NCBI RefSeq assembly: GCF_000332275.1
Contig: NZ_CM001776.1
Span: 2,190,789 to 2,254,788 of the forward strand
Reading direction: 5' to 3'
From: Synechococcus sp. PCC 7336
GTDB taxonomy: Bacteria; Cyanobacteriota; Cyanobacteriia; Thermostichales; PCC-7336
Length of the DNA stretch: 64,000 bases
How positions within the stretch are numbered: the first letter of the stretch is position 1; every line of letters starts with the position of its first letter. Of this stretch, positions 18,730-28,032 are shown piece by piece. Made by a program: the position numbers and the translations under genes. The notes under the pieces were generated by a model, which was given only the letters and a program-made list of their open reading frames with translations, had not been told where the DNA came from and searched no databases.

Positions 18730-21700
18730 TTACTTCCTAGAGCTCTGCAAGGTAGTCTCTGTCTGCAAGGTAGCCTCTGCAGGATTGTGGGGTTCGTGCA
18801 GCGGCGAGAGATCTTTGCAACCGTCCTTGAGGCGGCATAGCAGAGTGGCAATCACGATATAGAGAATCGGGACGATTAATAAACTCAACACCGTCGCGAA
18901 AATCATGCCGCCAAACACCGCTGTTCCCAACGACTGCCGGCTAGCCGACCCCGCACCGGTGGCGATCGCGAGCGGAAAAATCCCCAACAGCGTCGATACT
19001 GCCGTCATGATAATAGGACGCAAACGCTGCTGAGACGCTTCCACTGCAGCCTTGACAATTGGCATACCTTGTTCCCGTAACTGATTGGCAAACTCCACAA
19101 TTAAGATGGAGTTTTTACTGGCCAAACCAATCAGCATCACCAAGCCCACTTGGCAGTAAACATCGTTGGCAATGCCCCGCAGAGAAATGGCCGAGAGTGC
19201 CCCCAATATTGCCAGCGGTACAGCCAGCAAAATGATAAAGGGATCGACAAAATTTTCGTATTGGGCCGCCAGCACTAGAAAGACTAAGAGAATGCCCAAG
19301 CCAAAAATAAGCGGGGCTTGACCGCCAGACTCTAACTCTTCTAGAGAAATGCCGGACCATTCGAAATCGAAGTTTCTGGGCAACACCTCTGCCGCCACCC
19401 GCTCCATCGCGGCGATCGCCTGACCCGAGCTGTAACCTGGGGCGGCGACGCCGTTAATTTCAATGGAACGGAACAGATTGTAGTGATTAATGGTTTGAGG
19501 CCCGATAATGCGCTCCACATTGACCAGATTGCCCAGTGGAACCATCTCGTCCAGATCGGAGCGCACGTAGAGCTGATTCAGATCTTCGGGATTGGAACGG
19601 AACTGGCGATCGGCTTGAACGTAGACGCGGTAGTTGCGACCGAAGGCATTGAAGTCATTCACGTAGCGAGAGCCTAAATAGATCTGCAGCGTGTTGAGAA
19701 CTTCGTCCACCGGCACCTGCAGCGCTTTGGCTCGATTGCGATCGATATCCACCAATAGTTGAGGGGAATTGGCGGTATAGGTGCTGATGGCAGCTTGCAG
19801 TTCCGGCTGCTCGTTGGCTTGGGCCACCAACTCGTCTCGATATTGGACTAAAGTTTCAATCGGGTTGTTGCCGCGATCCTGCAGGTGGAATACAAAGCCT
19901 CCCACATTGCCCAAACCCTGAATGGCAGGAGGATTAATGGCAAACACCCTTCCCTCCAAAATTTGCGAGAGGGGTTCGAAGACCTTGGCGAGAAATGCTT
20001 GGGCCGATTGGTTGGGGTCTGTCCGCTCGCTCCAGGGGATAAAAGGAACGAAGCTCAGAGCACTGTTGGCCGTATTCCCCGTAAAACCAAACCCACCCAG
20101 AGAAAACGTTCCGGCTACCTCGGGGTATTGCAGCAGCTCGTCTTCGAGGCGATCGATCGCCCCTTCGGTATATTGCAGCGACGCACCGTCGGGAGCCTGT
20201 ACGATGCTGACCACATATCCCTGATCTTCCTCAGGCAGAAAAGCTGTCGGGACCTGCTGATAAAACCATAGGGTCACAACCAGCGTGCCGATAAATAAAC
20301 AGACGATCGCTGTTTTAAACCCCGTCAGACGACTCAATGCCGTGCGATAGCTGCGTCGGGTGGCATCAATACCGCGATTGAGAACCCCAAACACTCGACC
20401 GAGCCATCCCCCCGGCTGCTGCCCCGGTCGCAACAGTAATGCAGATAGAGCCGGGGTCAAGCTGAGGGCGTTGAAGGTGGAGATAACAATGGAAAAGGCA
20501 ATGGTGAGAGCGAATTGTCGATAGAGCTGCCCGGTGGTGCCGGGGAAGAAGGCCACTGGCACAAACACGGCTAACAGTACGAGGGAGGTGGCAATGACCG
20601 CACTGGTTAGCTCTCGCATGGCCTCGATCGCCGCTAAATGAGGCTTCATTCCCTGTTCTTGCACTTTCGCAGCAATGTCTTCCACCACCACGATCGCATC
20701 GTCCACCACCATCCCCGTCGCCAGAGTCAAGCCGAATAGAGTCAAGCTATTGATGGAAAAATCGAACAGCTTAATAAAGGCAAACGTGCCGATCAGCGAA
20801 ATGGGAATCACGATCGCCGGTACGATCGTCGCGCGCCAGTTTTGCAGAAACAGGAACAGGACCAGAACGACTAAGCAAATGGCTTGAATGAGAGTTCTCA
20901 CCACCTCTTTACGAGACTCCACCACAAACAGGGTGGGGTCGTAGGGAATTTCGTAGGTCAGACTGGGGGGAAAGTCTTCTGCCAACTCGGCCATTTTGGC
21001 TTTTAAAGCTTGGGCCACAGCCAACGCATTACTGCCCGGAGACTGCAAGATCTCGTAGCCGATCGCCCCTCGACCGCTGTATTGGGCAAACGTGTTGTAG
21101 TCTTCTGCTCCGAGCTCTGCATGCCCCACATCCGAGAGCTTAATCAAAGCACCGTCGTCACCAGCAGCTAGAACGATGTCTTCAAACTCGGACACATTCC
21201 TGAGACGCCCCACTGCTCGAATCGGCAATTGATACTGCAAGCCCGCTTCTGCAGGAGGCTGTCCGATCCGTCCGGCCCCCACCTGAATATTTTGTTCTTC
21301 TAGCGCATCCACAACGTCTTGGGCCGAAAGACGGCGACTGGCCATGCGATTGGGGTCCAGCCACAGCCGCATAGCGTAGCGGCGCTCGCCATAGGGACGA
21401 ATTTGCGAGACGCCATTGAGGCGATTCAACTCGTCGAGCACGTACAGGTCGGCGTAGTTGCTAATAAAGTTCTCGTCGTAGAGCCCTTCTTCTTCACTGA
21501 AAATCGCCATCCCCGCGACTGTTCCCCCCGACTGCTTGGTAATGGACACCCCCGTTTGCTGCACATCTGCAGGTAACTGCGGTTCGGCCAGTGTCACCCG
21601 ATTGAGTACGTCCACAGCAGCGATATCGATGTCGTACCCTTGGTCGAAGGTCACCGTAATTGTGCTGGTGCCATCTTCAGAGCTAATGGAGGACATGTAG

Positions 21701-21930
21701 CGCATGCCCTCCACCCCGTTGATTTCCCGCTCCAAGATGGTGGTAACCGTTTCTTCGACAACGTTGGCGTTGGCACCGATGTAGGTGGCAGAAACCACCA
21801 CCTGCGGCGGGCTGATATTGGGATATTGCTCGACGGGCAGTGTGGGGATGCTGACCAACCCTGCCAGCAGAACAATGATGGAGCAGACAATTGTGAGGAC
21901 GGGTCGGCGGATAAAGGTTTCAACAAACAT
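18730..21930 (-). CDS. RND efflux transporter, inner-membrane pump (HAE1/AcrB-like)
   Basis: Proton-driven trimeric drug or metabolite exporter. The start MFVETFIRRPVLTIVCSIIV is the classic RND first helix. Two repeats of six helices flank large periplasmic loops, and the proton-relay Asp pair is in GMVVDDAIVVVEDI of helix 4. Its 1066 residues match the hydrophobe/amphiphile family. The gene follows the membrane fusion protein gene by 39 bases. No outer-membrane TolC-like factor lies in the window, so the tripartite pump must borrow one. The short tail after helix 12 (residues about 1040-1066) is rich in Thr and Gln. Confidence 0.95.
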   Translation of the reverse strand: MFVETFIRRPVLTIVCSIIVLLAGLVSIPTLPVEQYPNISPPQVVVSATYIGANANVVEETVTTILEREINGVEGMRYMSSISSEDGTSTITVTFDQGYDIDIAAVDVLNRVTLAEPQLPADVQQTGVSITKQSGGTVAGMAIFSEEEGLYDENFISNYADLYVLDELNRLNGVSQIRPYGERRYAMRLWLDPNRMASRRLSAQDVVDALEEQNIQVGAGRIGQPPAEAGLQYQLPIRAVGRLRNVSEFEDIVLAAGDDGALIKLSDVGHAELGAEDYNTFAQYSGRGAIGYEILQSPGSNALAVAQALKAKMAELAEDFPPSLTYEIPYDPTLFVVESRKEVVRTLIQAICLVVLVLFLFLQNWRATIVPAIVIPISLIGTFAFIKLFDFSINSLTLFGLTLATGMVVDDAIVVVEDIAAKVQEQGMKPHLAAIEAMRELTSAVIATSLVLLAVFVPVAFFPGTTGQLYRQFALTIAFSIVISTFNALSLTPALSALLLRPGQQPGGWLGRVFGVLNRGIDATRRSYRTALSRLTGFKTAIVCLFIGTLVVTLWFYQQVPTAFLPEEDQGYVVSIVQAPDGASLQYTEGAIDRLEDELLQYPEVAGTFSLGGFGFTGNTANSALSFVPFIPWSERTDPNQSAQAFLAKVFEPLSQILEGRVFAINPPAIQGLGNVGGFVFHLQDRGNNPIETLVQYRDELVAQANEQPELQAAISTYTANSPQLLVDIDRNRAKALQVPVDEVLNTLQIYLGSRYVNDFNAFGRNYRVYVQADRQFRSNPEDLNQLYVRSDLDEMVPLGNLVNVERIIGPQTINHYNLFRSIEINGVAAPGYSSGQAIAAMERVAAEVLPRNFDFEWSGISLEELESGGQAPLIFGLGILLVFLVLAAQYENFVDPFIILLAVPLAILGALSAISLRGIANDVYCQVGLVMLIGLASKNSILIVEFANQLREQGMPIVKAAVEASQQRLRPIIMTAVSTLLGIFPLAIATGAGSASRQSLGTAVFGGMIFATVLSLLIVPILYIVIATLLCRLKDGCKDLSPLHEPHNPAEATLQTETTLQSSRK

Positions 21931-21969
21931 GTCGATCTACTGCTGACAGGTGGTGAGGAGAGGGAAGGA

Positions 21970-23310
21970 TTAGTGGATGTTGGCAAAGGCTGTTTCTGTT
22001 GCTGCATCCGCTTGGGGGGCGACGATCGCGCCATCCGTTAGATTCAGCAAACCGGAGGTGACAATGGTTTCTCCAGGCTGCAAGCCTTCGGAAACTTCGT
22101 AAAAATTGCCTTGCAGACTGCCCAACTGAATGGGTCGTTGAACGGCGATCTGCTGCAGACCGGCCGATTCCAAAGATTCTGTCTCTTCTACAACGAAGAC
22201 AAAGGCTTGCCCCCCCAGAAACGAGATGGCCGAGGTGGGAACCAACAGTCCCGGAGCTTCCGACCAAATCACGTTGGCCGTCACAAACTGCTCGTCACGC
22301 AGTAGCCCATCGGGATTGGGGAAACTGGCTTTCGCCAACACAATTTGAGTGTTGGTATCCACCCGAGGAGACACAAAGCTAATGGCTCCAGTCACCAGTA
22401 GTTCAGTTTCGGACGGCAACACCAATTCGACAGGCAAGCCCACCTGCAGCCTTCTGGCTCGTTCGATGGGGATGGCCAACCGCAATTCCAGCCGTTCGTT
22501 TTGGGTGATGGCGGTCAGGATATCGTCGCTATCGATATAGTCGCCAATCTCGACTGAAATATCTCCCACGATGCCATCAATGGGGGCCTGTACGATGAAG
22601 TCAGATAAATCTTTGCGCGCTACGTCAACATCCGCGCGAGCTTCGGCAATGGCCGCATTCGCTTGTTCTAGAGCAGCTCGGGCCGCCGCGATTCGCTTCT
22701 CGGCAGCATTGAACGCTGCCATCGCCGCATCGCGATCGCGCCGGACGCGGTCGAGGTCTTGCAGCGACAGAGCCCCTTCCTCGACCAGTGCCTCCGCACG
22801 ACGAAACTCGGCTTCTTGCAGCTCCACTTCAGCCGTTTCGCGATCGCGATCGGCTTGGGCTGCTAACAACTGAGCGCTGGCACTATTTTGCGCAGCCCTC
22901 GCCACTTCCACAGTGGCTAGCGCTCCATTCACTCGGGCTTGGGGACGAATGGAACCTAACTGGACGATGGGGGTGCCAACCGTAACGCGATCGCCTTCCC
23001 GCACCAAAATATCTAATACTCGTCCCTCTGCTTCGGGCCTCAAGGCTACGCGATTGACAGCTTCTAGAGATCCGACAAACTCAGAGCTGAGGGTGACTGT
23101 ACTGGGTTCAATCGACTGCACCCCCACAGTCAGAGCGGGGGCTTCTTCAACCGCCTGCAGGGCTGTATCGCGATCGAACCAGCGCCAGCCGATGAAACCA
23201 CCGCCAGCAGCCAAGACGATCGCCGCCAAGAGCCAAGGCATCTTGCGTTGGGACGATGCAGCTCTAGGCGCATGTTGCTGGGATAGTTGTTGTCGCGTTG
23301 AATCGTCCAT
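21970..23310 (-). CDS. RND efflux periplasmic adaptor (membrane fusion protein)
   Basis: Links the downstream RND pump to an outer-membrane channel. The N-terminal hydrophobic anchor (WLLAAIVLAAGGGFIGWRWF) is followed by half-motifs of the lipoyl-like domain (AEGRVLDILVREGDRVTVGT and APIDGIVGDISVEIGDYI) around a long alpha-helical hairpin rich in Ala, Glu and Arg (about residues 130-230), then beta-barrel and membrane-proximal domains. I chose the ATG at 23310, with AAGGTG a few bases upstream, over an in-frame GTG nine bases earlier. It is the first gene of the pump operon. Confidence 0.92.
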   Translation of the reverse strand: MDDSTRQQLSQQHAPRAASSQRKMPWLLAAIVLAAGGGFIGWRWFDRDTALQAVEEAPALTVGVQSIEPSTVTLSSEFVGSLEAVNRVALRPEAEGRVLDILVREGDRVTVGTPIVQLGSIRPQARVNGALATVEVARAAQNSASAQLLAAQADRDRETAEVELQEAEFRRAEALVEEGALSLQDLDRVRRDRDAAMAAFNAAEKRIAAARAALEQANAAIAEARADVDVARKDLSDFIVQAPIDGIVGDISVEIGDYIDSDDILTAITQNERLELRLAIPIERARRLQVGLPVELVLPSETELLVTGAISFVSPRVDTNTQIVLAKASFPNPDGLLRDEQFVTANVIWSEAPGLLVPTSAISFLGGQAFVFVVEETESLESAGLQQIAVQRPIQLGSLQGNFYEVSEGLQPGETIVTSGLLNLTDGAIVAPQADAATETAFANIH

Positions 23311-23344
23311 GAAAGTCACCTTATGGAAACAACCCAGTTAGTAG

Positions 23345-23360
23345 TTAAACACATATTTAA
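23345..23360. promoter_or_regulatory. Imperfect palindrome upstream of the efflux operon
   Basis: TTAAACACATATTTAA, with TTAAA/TTTAA arms, lies 35 bases before the adaptor start. It could be a repressor site or an AT-rich promoter element. No regulator gene adjoins it. Confidence 0.25.
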
Positions 23361-23485
23361 CCATTAAAGTATGCCTGTTAAGGAGAAGGATTCATCTCCA
23401 TGAGAAAAAACTGATACGACTGACAGGCATTGTAGTGTAAATAAGATAGCGAGGGCTTTCCTCGATACCCCTGTCGAAAAGATAA

Positions 23486-23503
23486 ACCGACTAGTCAGTA
23501 TAT
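23486..23503. promoter_or_regulatory. GACTAGTC-centred palindrome, possible TetR-type operator
   Basis: AAACCGACTAGTCAGTAT contains the perfect palindrome GACTAGTC with partly symmetric flanks. It lies about 180 bases upstream of the efflux operon. Palindromes of this size and composition are common operators of TetR-family repressors controlling RND pumps. No TetR gene is visible nearby, so the regulator would be encoded elsewhere. Confidence 0.3.
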
Positions 23504-23621
23504 ATTTCAGGCAACCTGCATGGTAGCGATGATGTACTGGAGATGTCAATCGCAAGCTCGGTCAGACTTGTTGATTTGCAGCCCCAAGAGATTCGGTCAT
23601 ACATGAATTTCAGGTATAACG

Positions 23622-23665
23622 ATCTCGTGACAATAGTTCTGGAATCTCGTGACAATAGTTCTGGA
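23622..23665. repeat. 22-bp tandem duplication
   Basis: ATCTCGTGACAATAGTTCTG plus GA occurs twice head to tail (23622-23643 and 23644-23665) in the gene-free stretch between the efflux operon and the truncated dehydrogenase. Confidence 0.9.
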
Positions 23666-23782
23666 GAAGGGTAGAGGATAAAACCCTTACTCTGTCTCGA
23701 GATTTTTGACTTTGACGTTAGGTTTATATATCTTAAACTAATGTTATATTCCAACTGGGTTTGCTGGTTTACATTCTTTACA

Positions 23783-23968
23783 TTAGTTTGCAGTCTGTTT
23801 TGGGATCGGTCGTTCGATCGGTGTTCGAGTTGGAGGTTGAAGTTTAGAAGGGGACAGCGTTACGATCGCGGAATTAAAATGTCCAATCGATAAGCCTCGG
23901 GCGATCGCCAAGCCAATGCCTCGGTTGCCACCCGTCACCAATGCCCGCTTGCTGTATTTGAGTGCCAT
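23783..23968 (-). pseudogene. Truncated short-chain dehydrogenase/reductase
   Basis: A good GGAGG ribosome-binding site precedes an ATG at 23968. The protein begins like an SDR enzyme, with the NAD(P)-binding signature TGGNRGIGLAIARG in the first Rossmann strand and helix. After about 26 residues it changes to unrelated proline/threonine-rich sequence and stops at 62 residues. The rest of the expected 240-residue enzyme (including YxxxK) is absent. It is a 5' remnant, divergent from the first Uma2 gene. Confidence 0.7.
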
Positions 23969-25620
23969 CGTTTTACCTCCCGATCGCGGTCGATTGGCTG
24001 AATGGGTTGGCGAATATTGTCCAGAGCTCTGCAAGTCTTGAGGACGCTATGATTGAGCTTAGCTGAGATCGCCAAACAAATTGGACTTGCGGGGTGTCGA
24101 GCGATGACGCTCTCCTTGGAGAAATCTAGCCAACCCTCCTCCCTACGCCAGCAGCACGATGCAACTTGGCAAGACTATGCCGCAGTGCGGGATAGCTCGG
24201 AGATAGATTGGCGTAAAATTGCCTTCAACCAAGGTTGGTTGTGGGTCGATATGGGGACAGAAGGGCCGAACCATGCTTCTTTTAGCGATCTGTTGACCAT
24301 GATTTTTGGGTTTTGGGTGTTTTTACATCCCAAGCCCGTGCTGCAATCTTTTGGTCGTTGCCTCATTGAAAAGCCGGAAACACAAGCCTGCGCGCCAGAC
24401 TTGGTGCTTTACAAAGGTGAAAATATCCCCAAGTGGCAACCTGGCGAGCCGCGCCGGATCGTTCTAAACCGCCATCGCCTGCCCGATTTGGTTGGAGAAA
24501 TTGCCGATACGACGCTGAGTCTGGATCTTGACGAACAAAAGCAGCTCTACGCCAGTTTGGGAATTGCCGAATATTGGGTTGTTGATGTGAAAGGAGTGCG
24601 GCTGTTTGCGTTCGGTTTGACGGCAGCAGGTGTGTATGAATCCATTCAGGTTTCGCAGGTTTTGGAAGGTCTGGAGATCGCATTGGTCGAACAAACTCTG
24701 GAACGATTGTCGGAAGAAACAAACACGGCAGCAGCCAATTGGTTGATGCAGCAGTTGCAAACTGTGAATTGAGACATTGGGCGATCGCCCTTTCCATCGG
24801 GACTGACTTGTAGCCGCCATCGTTTTCCTTACCTCCCGATCGCGATCGACTGGATGAATGGGTTGGCGAATATTGTCCAGAGCTCTGCAAGTCTTGAAAA
24901 CGCTATGATTGAGCTTAGCTGAGATCGCCAAACAAATTGGACTTGCGAGGTGTCGAGCGATGACGCTCTCCTTGGAGAAATCTAGCCAACCCTCCTCCCT
25001 ACGCCAGCAGCACGATGCAACTTGGCAAGACTATGCCGCAGTGCGGGATAGCTCGGAGATAAATTGGCGTAAAATTGCATTCAACCAAGGTTGGTTGTGG
25101 GTCGATATGGGGACAGAAGGGCCGAACCATGCTTCTTTTAGCGATCTGTTGACTGCGATTTTCTTTGTTTGGGCATTTCTGCATCCCGATTCGGTTCTGC
25201 AATCCTATGGGCGCTGCTTAATTGAAAAGCCGGAAACACAAGCCTGCGCGCCAGACTTGGTGCTTTACAAAGGTGAAAATATCCCCAAGTGGCAACCTGG
25301 CGAGCCGCGCCGGATCGTTCTAAACCGCCATCGCCTGCCCGATTTGGTTGGAGAAATTGCCGATACGACGCTGAGTCTGGATCTTGACGAACAAAAGCAG
25401 CTCTACGCCAGTTTGGGAATTGCCGAATATTGGGTTGTTGATGTGAAAGGAGTGCGGCTGTTTGCGTTCGGTTTGACGGCAGCAGGTGTGTATGAATCCA
25501 TTCAGGTTTCGCAGGTTTTGGAAGGTCTGGAGATCGCATTGGTCGAACAAACTCTGGAACGATTGTCGGAAGAAACAAACACGGCAGCAGCCAATTGGTT
25601 GATGCAGCAGTTGCAAGCTG
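23966..25620. repeat. Tandem duplication of an intergenic segment plus a Uma2 gene (two units of about 800 bp)
   Basis: The segment from the dehydrogenase ribosome-binding region through the Uma2 gene (about 23966-24764) is repeated at about 24818-25616. Long stretches are identical, including some 400 bp at the 3' end of the genes. The second unit has lost the dehydrogenase coding part. One internal stretch of about 75 bp (24298-24371 versus 25154-25227) is strongly diverged between the copies. Confidence 0.85.
24104..24772 (+). CDS. Uma2 family (DUF820) protein, copy 1
   Basis: Member of a PD-(D/E)XK-fold family greatly expanded in cyanobacteria, whose function is uncertain (restriction-endonuclease-like fold). 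Family landmarks are CAPDLVLYKG (catalytic Asp in the PD motif), then LVGEIADTTLSLD with the Glu of the ExK-like region, and KQLYASLGIAEYWVVDVKG. I chose the ATG at 24104 over an upstream TTG because the conserved sequence begins after it, giving 222 residues. It is a close duplicate of the next gene. It could be a remnant of a mobile nuclease family. Confidence 0.8.
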   Translation: MTLSLEKSSQPSSLRQQHDATWQDYAAVRDSSEIDWRKIAFNQGWLWVDMGTEGPNHASFSDLLTMIFGFWVFLHPKPVLQSFGRCLIEKPETQACAPDLVLYKGENIPKWQPGEPRRIVLNRHRLPDLVGEIADTTLSLDLDEQKQLYASLGIAEYWVVDVKGVRLFAFGLTAAGVYESIQVSQVLEGLEIALVEQTLERLSEETNTAAANWLMQQLQTVN

Positions 25621-25628
25621 CGGACTAA
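24960..25628 (+). CDS. Uma2 family (DUF820) protein, copy 2
   Basis: Nearly identical to the preceding gene in its first 65 residues and in its last 125, with the same catalytic-type motifs (CAPDLVLYKG, LVGEIADTTLSLD, YWVVDVKG). The two differ strongly only at about residues 65-85 (LLTAIFFVWAFLHPDSVLQSY here, against LLTMIFGFWVFLHPKPVLQSF with many silent changes). It starts at the ATG at 24960 by analogy with copy 1 and is 222 residues long. Both copies could be functional. The diverged patch suggests exchange with a third family member. Confidence 0.8.
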   Translation: MTLSLEKSSQPSSLRQQHDATWQDYAAVRDSSEINWRKIAFNQGWLWVDMGTEGPNHASFSDLLTAIFFVWAFLHPDSVLQSYGRCLIEKPETQACAPDLVLYKGENIPKWQPGEPRRIVLNRHRLPDLVGEIADTTLSLDLDEQKQLYASLGIAEYWVVDVKGVRLFAFGLTAAGVYESIQVSQVLEGLEIALVEQTLERLSEETNTAAANWLMQQLQAAD

Positions 25629-25791
25629 TGCATCTAGGGGCGATCGCCACCTCCTACTCGAATTACAAGCATCGCCAATCAAGTCGGAGCACAACTGGCT
25701 CGAGACAATCTGAAAGTCCCTTCCCCTGAAGACTGTGCATCCCCTGCGACAGACTTGATTGTTCGAGTTGAACCGATCGATCGCTCTATGC

Positions 25792-27471
25792 TTACCTTCC
25801 CGTTTGAAAGCTATTAATTATGGTGGCGAGTTTTCTCAATTGAACAGGTTTGCTGAGATATTCATTAGCTCCAGCTTCCATGCATCGCTCTTTGTCTCCG
25901 GGCATAGCTAGTGCTGTGAGGGCGATAATTGGTACAGCAGTCATTTGGAGTTTCTGGCGAATATACTGAATTGTCTCTAAACCATCCATATTAGGCATTT
26001 GAATATCCATCAAGATCGCATCGGGAGTTTCTTCCTGGACTAATTCAATTGCTTCCCAACCGCTACGAGCAAGTAGGAGGTCATACCCTTTAGCTTCCAA
26101 ATAGCTCGACATAGTGCAGATATTGGCTTCGTTATCTTCGACTAGCAATACTAAACAATGCTCTGGAGAAGACTGTTTGCAGACGGGCTTAGTGGTTGGA
26201 AGTATGGCTTGGGATTCACCTTCACGAACAGGAGTATATGGCAACTTGATGGCGAAACGGCTACCCGCACCAACTTTACTGCTTACAATAACTTCACCCC
26301 CATGCAGTTCAACAAGGCTCTTGACCATAGCCAATCCCAAACCAGTACCATTATATTTGCGATTGAGAGCACTATCAATTTGTTGAAAAGGCTTGAATAG
26401 ATTGCCAATATGTTCTTGCGCAATACCAATTCCAGTGTCTCGAACGGAAATTTCTACGAAATGATTGCAAGTTACCTCCATTCTGTCTCGAGCTGAACTT
26501 ACTGGCAGAGAGGAAAGAGATACCTCAAGTTTAATTCGTCCACTCTCCGGTGTGAATTTGACTGCATTAGTAAGCAGGTTAATCAATGCTTGTTGAATGC
26601 GCCGTCGGTCCACCAGCATCTCAGGCAGATTTCTGGATAACTCTATATCAATCTGGATTTGCTTTTGAAGTGCCTGCTGTTTGATAAATGCTAAGCTCGC
26701 ACTACATAGAGGACCAATAGGCGTCAGTTCTAGTTCTAGTTTCACTTGACCCGCTTCAATTTTGGCGATGTCCAGAATATCGTTAATCAGTGCGAGTAAA
26801 TGAGTAGCACTGCGATCGACAGTTTGAAGTGCTTTCAGTTGCGATGGATTGAGCTCGCCATAGATAAGCTCTTGCAAGCCTTCAGTCATGCCAATAATCG
26901 CATTGAGAGGAGTTCTGAGTTCGTGGCTCATATTCGCCAGGAATTCATCCTTCAGGCGGGTGGCAGCGATCAGCTGCTGGTTTTGCAGGTGGATTTTCTG
27001 ACGCTGCGTTTCTAGCTCTTGATTTTGCCGTCTCAGCAGTTCGTTGCTCTCGTGCAGTTGTCGAGACGCCAGTTCAGTTTTGCGTTCAGCTTCGTACAGA
27101 CGAATGGAGTTGCGGACAAGAAGGACGAGGCTTTCCGGTGAAACCTTCGATTTCGTTAAATAGTCTGAAGCTCCAGCCTTCATCAAGTCGACAGCAATTT
27201 GCTCGTCTCCTTGTCCCGTCAGTACGATCAAAGGAATTTTGACATCGGCCTGACGAATGTCCTTAACCAATGACAAACCATCGGTATCGGGGAGCCGGTA
27301 GTCCAGAAATACGCAGTTGTAGTCCTCGGCTTCGATGGCGGCTACTGCTTCTGCACCATTGCGAGCCTCATCGCAGTCTGCCTTAAGGCTGCTGCGCGCG
27401 ATCGCCCTAAGAATCGCCATGCGATCCACTTCGTCATCATCAACAATCAGTAATTTCAAAAATTTGGCCAT
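25792..27471 (-). CDS. Hybrid histidine kinase, receiver-HisKA-HATPase-receiver
   Basis: Cytoplasmic two-component protein of 559 residues with no membrane segment. It has an N-terminal receiver (KLLIVDDDEVDR, Asp in CVFLDYRLPDTDG), a coiled linker (about 130-180), a phosphoacceptor helix with intact His (ANMSHELRTPLNAIIG), and an ATPase domain with N box ALINLLTNAVKFTPESG, G1 VRDTGIGI and G2 GTGLGLAMVKS. A C-terminal receiver follows (LVLLVEDNEANI, Asp in DAILMDIQMPNMDG, Lys in YLSKPV). The flanking receivers suggest input from another kinase and internal phosphorelay. No partner response regulator gene is adjacent. Confidence 0.9.
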   Translation of the reverse strand: MAKFLKLLIVDDDEVDRMAILRAIARSSLKADCDEARNGAEAVAAIEAEDYNCVFLDYRLPDTDGLSLVKDIRQADVKIPLIVLTGQGDEQIAVDLMKAGASDYLTKSKVSPESLVLLVRNSIRLYEAERKTELASRQLHESNELLRRQNQELETQRQKIHLQNQQLIAATRLKDEFLANMSHELRTPLNAIIGMTEGLQELIYGELNPSQLKALQTVDRSATHLLALINDILDIAKIEAGQVKLELELTPIGPLCSASLAFIKQQALQKQIQIDIELSRNLPEMLVDRRRIQQALINLLTNAVKFTPESGRIKLEVSLSSLPVSSARDRMEVTCNHFVEISVRDTGIGIAQEHIGNLFKPFQQIDSALNRKYNGTGLGLAMVKSLVELHGGEVIVSSKVGAGSRFAIKLPYTPVREGESQAILPTTKPVCKQSSPEHCLVLLVEDNEANICTMSSYLEAKGYDLLLARSGWEAIELVQEETPDAILMDIQMPNMDGLETIQYIRQKLQMTAVPIIALTALAMPGDKERCMEAGANEYLSKPVQLRKLATIINSFQTGR

Positions 27472-28032
27472 GCAGCTTGCTTCCTCAATCAGGAGTTCTT
27501 AGGGCATCTCGCTCAATGTCCAATATCGATTCAAAGTCGCTATTGCCTCAGTAAAATTGGGGAACATGGCTGGCTTGAGGATATAGTCTTTACATTGAGA
27601 AGATATGCATCGATTCGATCGCGATCCTCAGCATGTATGACTTGAACCTATCACCGTTATCTCTATTACATATCTTAGCAAAATTGATTGCCTAGCAAAA
27701 AAGAAATTTCATTAAAATGTGATTGAAAAGCTCATTTATTACCCTAAAAACGCTTTTAAAAATGACACAAATAGAGGCTTTGAACCGTATCTATATTGAG
27801 GTCTAGAGTTTTTAAGTCTTGCACTCGTCCCCCCTAAATTCCCCACCAGTGGTGGACTTGTGAGAGTTCCTCGTCTTCGTTCTACAGCTTCAATAACGGC
27901 GAGACGTGGTTAAAGCTCTATCATTCCATCTTTCTGCTCGACCTTTCAGAAGTTGCTCGGCCGCCAAGCAGACTTATCAAATTAATCTAAAAGAAATATT
28001 ATACTAATATTTTAGTAGAAGTAGAAATTAAA
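27472..28032. other. Gene-free stretch with a degenerate MITE-like repeat (copy B)
   Basis: AT-rich DNA between two minus-strand signalling genes. It contains one diverged copy of the dispersed repeat at about 27783-27905: the left flank CTATATTGAGGTCTAGAGTT, the end CCCCCCTAAATTCCCCACCA, and the inner CTTCGTTCTACAGCTTCAAT. The right end is lost. I see no gene in the remainder. Confidence 0.6.

Noticed and set aside
23491-23754. 87-residue minus-strand frame upstream of the efflux operon as a TetR regulator
   Set aside because: No helix-turn-helix pattern is visible and it includes a 22-bp tandem duplication; it does not read as protein.
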